From Tritrichomonas foetus (taxonomy: Eukaryota > Parabasalia > Tritrichomonadida > Tritrichomonadidae), in contig MLAK01001139.1 of NCBI GenBank assembly GCA_001839685.1, positions 1 through 31,600 of the forward strand: 31,600 bases of DNA, in the 5' to 3' direction. Positions within the stretch are counted from its first letter, which is position 1; every line of letters starts with the position of its first letter. The notes under the pieces are model-generated. The model had not been told where the DNA came from and did no database searches. It saw only the letters and a list, made by a program, of their open reading frames with translations. A program made the position numbers and the translations under genes. Of the stretch, positions 1 to 8,028 are shown one piece after another.

Positions 1-695
1 GATATTTTTAGGGGGGCGTACATGGATAACGACTATAAAAATGGAAAAAAATATCGACAACACAAAGGTTAAAAATCGATTGAGTTCATTCATGGGGTAT
101 TAATGAAAAATAGAATGGGGGAAATGGTCGATGTTGNGGNTTTATGNTTTGGNTTATTTTTGAATTGATGGTGGTGATGACGTGAAATTTTTTAGGGTGC
201 CGTAATGACTCAAACATAATATATAATATTCAGAATAATTTTCACAGTTAAATGTAAAAATCTCTCAAATTTTGTGAATATTCTCATGATGATTCTCTGA
301 AATGAGGCCCATCCATATTGGCATACCTAACAAAATTTTTTGTAATATAAACGGGAAATGCTCTGTCTATGTAGGAATTGACAATTTTTTAAATATATTC
401 CAATCATTTTATTGAAAATTTCTATTTGGAAAAAAAAATCAAAAGTTTACATAAATATTTCTATTAATAAGAATAGTTCAGAAATAATAATTGAATCATT
501 GAATAATTGTATATCAAATCAAATGGATTTTTCAGTACAACAGTAGTAATCATCTCAAAAAGGAGATTATTTCATCAGAAAAAAATCAACTATTAATCTA
601 TTCTAAATTGAACAAAAATAAATGATTTTTTTATTTTTTTTGAAATACAGTTTCGAGACAAATAAAATTACTCAGAAAAACTTAATGACATAAAT
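1..695. other. AT-rich non-coding stretch, no gene seen
   Basis: I see no long open frame and no RNA gene here. Four single ambiguous bases lie at 137, 140, 147 and 153. Two G-rich patches (near 10-20 and 190-200) share the pattern TTTTTAGGG-N-G and may be a short diverged direct repeat, but this is weak. Confidence 0.5.
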
Positions 696-1117
696 TTATT
701 TAAATAGTTTACCCTTCATTGATCGCAAATGTCTTCCAATTCCGCCCTGTTTTGTCCACTGTGAAATTATGATTGGATCTTCATCTTCTGTAATTGGTGC
801 CAGTTAATTCAGGAATTCTTTCGGGGTTTTTATAGGCGATGATAACATTCGGCATATTGATGTTCCGTTAATTGTCAAAGTCAATTTAATTAGACGATTG
901 AAATCACCTACAAGAAGGCGATCGCCTTCATGAGCGGTCCTTTTGTTCTGATTTCTAAATGGCATAAATTCGTAAAGGGCTAACTTTTAAGATCGCTTTT
1001 ATCTCCTGATACAAATGCTCGCCATTGCGGAGAAAAATAATTGATTAATCGATCTTGCTCTAGCTTTGCGAATACTTTTTCCAAAGTATTGGTTTGACTA
1101 AAATGGTTAATAGCTTG
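696..1117 (-). pseudogene. Broken remnant of an unrecognised protein-coding gene
   Basis: On the minus strand one frame is open from 1117 to a stop at 980-982 and reads protein-like (it contains LEQDRLINYFSPQWRAF). A second frame is open from about 983 down to a stop at 696-698, interrupted by one TAA near 805, and contains RTAHEGDRLLVGDFNRLI and SQWTKQGGIGRHLRSMKGK. The region is visibly richer in G and C than the DNA on either side, as trichomonad coding sequence usually is. Joining the pieces needs one frameshift and one stop read-through, so it cannot be an intact gene. I do not recognise the family; a decayed transposon or multicopy gene fragment would fit. It lies downstream of the pseudokinase on the same strand. 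Confidence 0.35.
914..929. repeat. Perfect 16-bp palindrome
   Basis: GAAGGCGATCGCCTTC reads the same on both strands. It lies inside the gene remnant, so it may simply be former coding sequence. Confidence 0.5.
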
Positions 1118-1170
1118 TCACTTTTTTATATTGACCACTTTTCCTTATCTACAATGAATTAAAATGAGAA

Positions 1171-2280
1171 TCACTTCACATCAAAATATTTGTAAGATGT
1201 TTTGGTTTGAACCAATGGACAACTTACCCGATGGTATCGGGAATCTTTTTTCTTGCAGATAGAAAAGATGATCCTTCGAGTGATGAGTGTCTTTCTTGCA
1301 CACTGATTACTATCACTTTTGTGAGTTTTAGAAATTTGATTTTTCATTTTTTCTTGGAGATTTAATCTTTCTTTCCATTCGACCATTCTAAAGAGCGGTG
1401 ATTTCTCTTCTTTCCCTTTCATCATCGAATCAATGCGTTTCTGATCTACTTGCAAAACCTGGAGCATTTTTTCTATGTTTTTGGATAATTCATTGAAATT
1501 AATTTTTTCAATTTTCCTTCTTTTAGGGAATTTAACCATCCACTCTGAATTCATAACGTCATCAATATCAATTCTATCTAATGGATCTTTTTCAAGCATG
1601 CTTGTTATTAGCGATTTTAATTCGAAACTTATTTCTTGGTTTCGAAAAGTGAGAGGCTTCTTTTTAATATCGTTAATAAGCTCATAATCATCTTCTTTTT
1701 CAAAAGGGAAGCATCCATTGACCATATAGTATAAAATTATGCCAAGTCCCCAAATGTCACTTTTTTGGGTGAACGGTAAATTTGGATCTGCATTTTCTGG
1801 TGGTAAAAAAGGAAGCGAGAAGTGATCTATATGTGAGAAATTAAGTTTGATGGCCTTTTGAACTTCATCGTATAATAATGACTCGGTTGTGATTAATATT
1901 CCATGAACATTTCGCGTATGCAGATAGTATAGGGCTTCACACAACTGGCTGAAAAAGAAGTAGCATTTGCTTTCATTCAGGATGCCGGTTTTTTGAACAT
2001 ATTCAAGAAAATAGCAATATTTGAAATGTTCAAAAACAAAACCGACTTCTGTCTCATTCTGGTCGGTCTGGCGTATCACCGTATCAAAGTAAGTGAGTAT
2101 ATTCGGATGGTTGATCTTTTTCAAAAGATTTGTCAATTCCTCATTCAATGGAAAATTGTCTTTATGATAAATTTTGATTTGGACTGGTACATCAACATTC
2201 TTTGAGATCCCAAAGTACGACATTGAGCTTTCGCTTGTTGAAATTGGATAAAGAAGGGTATAGTCTCCAAACTCATTCAT
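1171..2280 (-). CDS. Protein kinase-like protein, probable pseudokinase
   Basis: This 369-residue protein has a Ser/Thr kinase fold over roughly residues 7-250, closest in layout to CAMK/AMPK-like kinases. The beta-3 lysine is kept (K36 in VPVQIKIY), as are the APE-like segment (LPPENAD, 159-165), the F-helix DIWGLGIILYYM (175-186) and the conserved arginine of DPLDRI (R236). The catalytic motifs are lost: the HRD loop reads HGILITTESLL (126-136), with no catalytic Asp, and the DFG motif reads NFS (147-149). It should therefore not transfer phosphate by the usual mechanism, though it may bind nucleotide or partners. The tail of about 115 residues is basic and has no recognised domain. The ATG at 2278-2280 is preceded by CCATTCA, a partial Inr match. 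Pseudokinase status is inferred from residues; the fold call is strong. Confidence 0.85.
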   Translation of the reverse strand: MNEFGDYTLLYPISTSESSMSYFGISKNVDVPVQIKIYHKDNFPLNEELTNLLKKINHPNILTYFDTVIRQTDQNETEVGFVFEHFKYCYFLEYVQKTGILNESKCYFFFSQLCEALYYLHTRNVHGILITTESLLYDEVQKAIKLNFSHIDHFSLPFLPPENADPNLPFTQKSDIWGLGIILYYMVNGCFPFEKEDDYELINDIKKKPLTFRNQEISFELKSLITSMLEKDPLDRIDIDDVMNSEWMVKFPKRRKIEKINFNELSKNIEKMLQVLQVDQKRIDSMMKGKEEKSPLFRMVEWKERLNLQEKMKNQISKTHKSDSNQCARKTLITRRIIFSICKKKDSRYHRVSCPLVQTKTSYKYFDVK

Positions 2281-3496
2281 TTTGAATGGCGATGATTATT
2301 TCAAAAACCTTTCAATATATCACAAATTTTTCAATACACTTGTATTTTCATTTTTCAAAAAAAAATGTCATCTCTTCAAGGAAAAATAGATTTAAAGGAG
2401 TTATACTCAGTAATTATATTAATTTGACAAGCATCGTAGATAGCCAAAAATTCTGAGAAATATAAGAAGATTCACATTCAGAAATCTGAATCTTTATCAA
2501 TTTCAATTTATTGTGTTTCAAATTTTCTAATAATTTCTCCATCTTCGCTATTTTGAATAGAGTGAAATTTATATTTTTCTTTGAGATATTGAAATAAATT
2601 AGCATTTTGAATAATTCTGATTAATATTTTATGGCTCTTATATTTTTGTCTATCCATGTTCGCAAATGAAAATGATTTTATCAACGAATGTTAAATAAGA
2701 CAGTTTAACGAATAATCGAGCTCAGTTGAAGGAATTGTTGTAGATATAATTATACTCAAATTTGAATTAGAGAAAGATTCAATAGAATAATCCCTCAATT
2801 GTGTTGAGAAGATTCAATAAATTTGTTAAAAAATAAATCTTTGAGAGTTGCATTATTTTATATTATAAATATAAATATTTTAATTTTAACGAAATAATGA
2901 TTTCAGTAGGAAAGTATTTATATTCACTTATATGTATTATAATTAAATATACAATATATTGTTCTAATTATATTTGAAAAGAAAGATAAAACTCATATTA
3001 TCCTAAAAACATTTCTAAGAAATCTTTATTCATTGAATTTTTATTTTTGGCGGAATTCACTTCTTGACGAATTAAATTATAAAACTTATATGAAATTTAG
3101 AAAGCAACATTCTGAAATCCTAGAAACAATAATTTACTTCAAAATATTCAATTTGATACTCAAAATGTAATTTTTATTCATAACATCAACATTTTATTTG
3201 TAGTATTTAAACGATTTATTTATCTTTATGGACACGTCATGGACTTTAACATTCAGTTCAATTGAATCCCTATGGGTTTACAAATATGACATATTTCTGA
3301 TGTTATCCAAGGTGCACTTTTTTAAAAAAGAAAGTGATGATTCATTTTCTTTAGTATATTTCTGTCAAATTACACAAGAATAACAATCAAAACAGTTTCC
3401 CTCATCCATTAACATTGTTGATGTTTTCGCTTATTTTTCAGATCATTTTTCTGTCCGATACGTATAAACTTATGAAAATATATGTAAAGTTCACAA
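2281..3496. other. AT-rich intergenic DNA between divergent genes
   Basis: About 1.2 kb separates the minus-strand pseudokinase from the plus-strand Hsp70-like gene. Short open frames, for example at 2414-2605, have the composition of random AT-rich DNA. I see no RNA gene or repeat I can support. Both promoters must lie here. Confidence 0.6.
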
Positions 3497-3503
3497 TCAT
3501 TTA
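3497..3503 (+). promoter_or_regulatory. Initiator (Inr) of the Hsp70-like gene
   Basis: TCATTTA matches the trichomonad Inr TCAYWW. Its presumed +1 A (3499) lies 12 nt before the ATG at 3511, within the short 5' UTR usual in trichomonads. TCACAA at 3491 is a second weaker match. Confidence 0.6.
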
Positions 3504-3510
3504 ATCACGA

Positions 3511-4899
3511 ATGATATTTCTTCCTTTTTTCATAGATTTCTTGTTTGCTTCACGCAAATTGGTAATTGATATTGGTGGAAAATATATCAAAGGTGGAATT
3601 CTTGATGAAAAAAACAACTTTTCGCCCATCACAAATAAACTTATGCCAAGCTCGATTTCATGCGGTATTGATGACCTAATCAAAGTTGAACTCTCAGAAA
3701 ACGCTATTAAAATAGGAGACGAAGCACTAGAAAAAGCTCACAAAAATCAATATTTAGGAATCGAATTTTTCGGAACAATTTTTAATCGTCAGAAAAAAGA
3801 AATTTCGAAATTTCACGAACTTTACAATGTTGATAAAAACGTTACTTTAAGTGATTTCCCGCTTTTTTGGTATTTAAACCAATATTTACTTCGTCTAAAA
3901 AATTTGACCTTAACTGATGAATTGACCATTATTTTACCTGGATATACAACAGAATCCACTTTTGTGAACATATCGTTAGCAAATGAAAGAAATAATACTT
4001 TCCAAAAACTAGAAATCTTAAAAGATTACGAAATTCTTTTTAATCAATACAAAAGAAGTCAAATGAAAAGCGGCAATCAAAAGAAAAAAGTTTTGTTTAT
4101 TGATTTTGGAGCATTTTCTGCCAAAGCAACTTTGATTTCAGACAATAAAATATTAGGTTACAATTTTTGTGAAAAATGCGGAATGGAGGAGCTCGCATTT
4201 GAACTATCAAAAAAAGAAAATATAACAAGAAAAGATGCATATGAAAAAATGAATAATATTGATTTCACGAAATTATCAATTTTTGAAGAATTTAAATTAA
4301 ATGTGCAAAATGAAATTTTTGAGAAAATTAATATTGATGAGGTTGATGAAATTCAATTAGTTGGTGGTGGATGTGATTATCCATTCATACGTACAGCCAT
4401 TGGTCTCATAACAACAAAGCCTTTCCTTCGATCATTTTCCTCTTTTAGTTTTTTGATTGATGGGTACATTGAAAATATTCAAAACTATCAAAAAATTGAA
4501 TATCGCCCATTCAATCTTCTTGTTGAGTATAATGGAGCCAGACATAAACCTGAAGTTGGAGAGAATTTGGGTCATTTCGTTACTAATGCTACAATTGCAA
4601 TAATTGCAGACGAAGAACGTTTTCAACTTCCTCGTGGAATTTCCAATATTGTGGATATCTATGATATCGAAGGTGAAATTATAGGTGAAAATCAAGACGT
4701 TTCTATCATAGAAAGTAAAAACGAATTCTTATTTGGTCTCAGAGTTGGCAACAAAGAAGTTCATCTCAAAAGATCTTTAGTATTTGCAAAAGATGCCGAG
4801 GATGCTATTGACAATACTATAAAAACTGATGCAGCTATGATGATGATAAGACTTCTGATGGCAACTGCTCCCAAGAAAAAAAATCGTGATGAATTATAA
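3511..4899 (+). CDS. Short ER Hsp70-like chaperone with RDEL signal
   Basis: This 462-residue protein starts with a hydrophobic signal peptide (MIFLPFFIDFLFAS, 1-14) and ends in RDEL, an ER retrieval signal, so it should sit in the ER lumen. Hsp70 ATPase motifs appear in order: phosphate 1 (LVIDIGGKYIKGGIL, 17-31), phosphate 2 (VLFIDFGAFSAKATLI, 194-209) and the adenosine motif (IQLVGGGCDYPFIRTAI, 281-297). The adenosine motif falls about 50 residues earlier than in typical Hsp70, so the nucleotide-binding domain is compact. Only about 150 residues follow, enough for a beta-sandwich-like part but not for the usual helical lid. It most resembles the divergent Grp170/HYOU1/Lhs1 branch, which works with BiP as an exchange factor or holdase, but much shorter. 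An Inr just upstream supports the start. The Hsp70-superfamily and ER calls are strong; the subfamily is inferred. Confidence 0.82.
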   Translation: MIFLPFFIDFLFASRKLVIDIGGKYIKGGILDEKNNFSPITNKLMPSSISCGIDDLIKVELSENAIKIGDEALEKAHKNQYLGIEFFGTIFNRQKKEISKFHELYNVDKNVTLSDFPLFWYLNQYLLRLKNLTLTDELTIILPGYTTESTFVNISLANERNNTFQKLEILKDYEILFNQYKRSQMKSGNQKKKVLFIDFGAFSAKATLISDNKILGYNFCEKCGMEELAFELSKKENITRKDAYEKMNNIDFTKLSIFEEFKLNVQNEIFEKINIDEVDEIQLVGGGCDYPFIRTAIGLITTKPFLRSFSSFSFLIDGYIENIQNYQKIEYRPFNLLVEYNGARHKPEVGENLGHFVTNATIAIIADEERFQLPRGISNIVDIYDIEGEIIGENQDVSIIESKNEFLFGLRVGNKEVHLKRSLVFAKDAEDAIDNTIKTDAAMMMIRLLMATAPKKKNRDEL

Positions 4900-5017
4900 T
4901 TTTGATTCATAGAATATATTTCAATGTTTATTTGGTCCTTATATTTTAGGTAAATCTATTTTCTAATATGCAAATTTTTCTTTATTTACATAGTCGCTTC
5001 TCTGAATTTATGACCAT

Positions 5018-5040
5018 TTAACAACTGAAAAAGTTGTTAA
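5018..5040. repeat. Perfect 9-bp inverted repeat upstream of the fusion gene
   Basis: TTAACAACT (5018-5026) and AGTTGTTAA (5032-5040) are exact reverse complements around a GAAAA loop, ending 30 nt before the ATG at 5071. The arms contain AACAAC, resembling Myb-type binding sites, and trichomonads have many Myb proteins. It could be a regulatory site or an RNA hairpin in the 5' leader; no clear Inr is seen for this gene. Confidence 0.5.
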
Positions 5041-5070
5041 GTACACTTTGATAATATTTTTAGATTACAT

Positions 5071-7755
5071 ATGACAGAAGGTGATCAGCGTGGTGATCAA
5101 AAAGTCACCCGCTTAAACACCGATGATGACCATGGATTCTATGATCTAATTGGGTTTTCTAAAATTCATCATCAAAAGATCCAAAAAAAACTTGAAAGAT
5201 TACAAAAAGTAACTTCACTTACTGATAATCTTCAGCATGATAAACCAAAATATTTTCTGAATGAATATACAGTAATTTCTGTTCAAGAAGATGAAAAAAT
5301 GGATTACTTCACCATTCATTCCAGTGAAGAAGAAAAATGTTTAACTAACTATTTTTCAGACAAAAGTATACATTTAAACACTGGTGAGATTTTGTATGGA
5401 ATTGCAGAAGCAATGAATTATCTTCATAAAAATAAAATTTTGCATGGCTGTTTAAAGTGCGAAAATATTTTATTAGATAAAAATAATAAACCAAAAGTTG
5501 CTAATTATGGGATTCGTCCGCTTATAAAAGACTATGGTGGTACTATCTATGGAGTCAAAAGGATCCATAATGATGATCTAATAGAATTTTCAGATACTGA
5601 CGAAAATGAAATAAATCCTGAAAATAAATCTAGTGAGAAAGGGAGTAATGATGAGAGTAGTGTTGAGAATGAAATAAAAAAGGAAGATGATAAAATCAAT
5701 TCAAAAACGGATAAAAAGAATAAACATTCAAGAAAAAACAAGCGAAAATCAAGCCGTGAATTCGCCACAAAATTGATGCAAACCACTAAACGAAAGAAAA
5801 ATAGTAAGAAGATAAAAGATGAAATTAATGGTGAAATAGAAAGTAATGATTATGAAATTCCCAATAATATTACTTTTGAACATATTTTTGATATTTATGA
5901 TTTTGAAAATACTCCATACTGTCCACCTGAATTACGAAATGACATATTTCATATTGAAAATATCAATTCCAATGATGATTATAACTTGAATGATGAAAAG
6001 CAAAGCATTGATGATTATGTGAAAGATAATGCAAAAATGGATGTTTTTGCTTATGGAATTTTATTTTATGAAGTAATCTCAAGATCCAGGATTAAATCTT
6101 TTGATGAATTAAGCACTATTTGTGGAAGTGTTAATCCTGGTAAGACTCATTTTCCTGATTCTATTCAACATTTAATTCGGGGATGTTTAAGTGTCGATCC
6201 AAATAATCGCCCATCATTTTCAGTTATTTTAAAAATGCTTCAAAATATACCTTCATTGAATATTGAAAGAGAACAACAATCACAATTCACAAATTCCGAA
6301 TATGTATTATTCTTCGAAGATGAAGACTTTTTACATCTAAACAAAAAAAATCTAAGAATTGATATAGAATTTGAAAAAGTTAAAAAGAAATTTAGTTTTA
6401 AAAATGATTACATTTGTCCATCAGAGCTAACCATTCCTTTTTCCTTTTTCGAGGTTGAGATTATTGATCCAACTAAGAAAAAAATTTTGTCAGAGAGTCA
6501 ACCTCCAAAGATGATTCATGACGAAATGTACATTACCAATGATCCCAATTACTTTTTAATTCATGGGATCATTAAATTTAATAAACTTTTGTCTAACTTA
6601 TTAGATAACCAATCAGATGAAGAAGAAGAAGCCCTGAAAGAAATTTTTAAACTATTTAAAACTGCCACTTTTTTTGGTAGCTCAGATTCTAATGTTTTAC
6701 TCGGAATTCTCAAATTGCTAATTTTTTGGAATCCAACATATTTCAAAATCAACCAACACAAACATACTACAACTGACAATAAAGAAGAACTTTATAAAGA
6801 AATAAAAGGACTTTTCAAAGAATCGGCATCTTGTTTCAATATTTATGGGATGGTTAATTATGGAGTTTATCTTCAAAATGAAGACAGAAAATTTGATGCA
6901 GCTGGGAAAGCTTTTTTGGAGGCAGGAGACAAAGGACGAAGCTATTACAATCATGCAATTGAAAACGGTTTTATTGATGATGAATCAAATCGTCAATATA
7001 ATAAAGCACAAAGTAATTGGGTTGATTGGTTTTTGACAATGCCTGTTGGCCGAATTTTTGTTAAAGCACCACAAGAACTCATTTCAATGAGTGACAAAAA
7101 CTCTCACATCTTTCAATCTAAGCATGATAGTGTTCAAAACTACCTTTCTAATGACAATCTTCACAGAAACACCAAATATGATTCAGCAAACAAAACAAAC
7201 AATAGTGATACGAATATTAATATTGGTAAGAGTGATGCTAGTATTACTGATGATGATTTTAGAGTAGCCCAAGAATATGGAAGCGTCATTCATGCAGAAT
7301 TTACTAAAAAAGAATCTGATTTTATAAATGAAATGCTCAAAAAATATGTGGATACGACTGATTTACCACAATGTCCACGTGTTTTTTGTTATGGACAAAG
7401 GTGTCTGCCTGTTGGTCCTTTAATGACATCAAATAACAATGAAATCACTCGGGAGCTGAATAAAAGAATGTGTGTGCATTTTTACTGTCCAAGGTGCAAT
7501 GATTTTTATCTCCCTTCTCAGACCGTTTATCGAAATATTTCAAGTATTTACTTTCCAAGGAATTATTTACCAAATGCAATTTTAAATCTTTACATGAAAG
7601 GGAAAGTTGGCCAATTTGTTCAATTTATTCCAACAATTTTTGGGATTCCAATGATGGAGGCTTTGAGAGATGATCATGAAACAAACAAAATAGATTATGA
7701 TAAGAATGACGCTGTTGATGAGGCAGGATTTTTTTCACCTGAAAAATTAAAATAA
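5071..7755 (+). CDS. Pseudokinase fused to a CK2 beta regulatory domain
   Basis: This 894-residue protein has two recognisable ends. Residues about 60-395 are a kinase-like domain with a reduced N-lobe and no visible glycine loop or beta-3 lysine. HRD is HGC (125-127, in LHGCLKCENILLD), DFG is NYG (145-147), and a charged Ser/Lys/Asn-rich insertion (about 165-270) fills the activation loop. PPEL (285-288), DVFAYGILFYE (324-334) and NNRPS (378-382) follow. Residues about 588-625 resemble one Sel1 unit. Residues 648-864 match full-length CK2 beta: NWVDWF (649-654) equals the family's WISWF start, EYGSVIHAEF (735-744) precedes the zinc ribbon C768-C773...C806-C809 with exact CX4C and CX2C spacing, and QFIPTIFGI (851-859) matches QFVPRLYGF. 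CK2 beta dimerises through this ribbon and docks CK2 alpha. The protein is probably catalytically dead and scaffold-like; that role is inferred. Confidence 0.9.
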   Translation: MTEGDQRGDQKVTRLNTDDDHGFYDLIGFSKIHHQKIQKKLERLQKVTSLTDNLQHDKPKYFLNEYTVISVQEDEKMDYFTIHSSEEEKCLTNYFSDKSIHLNTGEILYGIAEAMNYLHKNKILHGCLKCENILLDKNNKPKVANYGIRPLIKDYGGTIYGVKRIHNDDLIEFSDTDENEINPENKSSEKGSNDESSVENEIKKEDDKINSKTDKKNKHSRKNKRKSSREFATKLMQTTKRKKNSKKIKDEINGEIESNDYEIPNNITFEHIFDIYDFENTPYCPPELRNDIFHIENINSNDDYNLNDEKQSIDDYVKDNAKMDVFAYGILFYEVISRSRIKSFDELSTICGSVNPGKTHFPDSIQHLIRGCLSVDPNNRPSFSVILKMLQNIPSLNIEREQQSQFTNSEYVLFFEDEDFLHLNKKNLRIDIEFEKVKKKFSFKNDYICPSELTIPFSFFEVEIIDPTKKKILSESQPPKMIHDEMYITNDPNYFLIHGIIKFNKLLSNLLDNQSDEEEEALKEIFKLFKTATFFGSSDSNVLLGILKLLIFWNPTYFKINQHKHTTTDNKEELYKEIKGLFKESASCFNIYGMVNYGVYLQNEDRKFDAAGKAFLEAGDKGRSYYNHAIENGFIDDESNRQYNKAQSNWVDWFLTMPVGRIFVKAPQELISMSDKNSHIFQSKHDSVQNYLSNDNLHRNTKYDSANKTNNSDTNINIGKSDASITDDDFRVAQEYGSVIHAEFTKKESDFINEMLKKYVDTTDLPQCPRVFCYGQRCLPVGPLMTSNNNEITRELNKRMCVHFYCPRCNDFYLPSQTVYRNISSIYFPRNYLPNAILNLYMKGKVGQFVQFIPTIFGIPMMEALRDDHETNKIDYDKNDAVDEAGFFSPEKLK

Positions 7756-8028
7756 TCAGTTTCAACTTTTATTTTATATTAATTAAATGTATTATTATTA
7801 CAATTAAGGCCATATATTTTTTATTAAAGATTATTTTGGATAGGATGAAATGTGTTTAACTGGTTGATTTATATGAAGAAATAACAGATTTATTTCTTCA
7901 ACTTTTATACTTTTCAATTGAAAATAATATGTAAAAATATATATTTATATATAGATATAATTATAAAAATATAAAATGATCGAAATAAATTTTAGTAATA
8001 ATATATATTAACAAGAATGAATATAGAT

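Noticed and set aside
2414..2605. Open frame of 63 codons on the minus strand
   Set aside because: Composition typical of random AT-rich DNA and no Inr or conserved motif.
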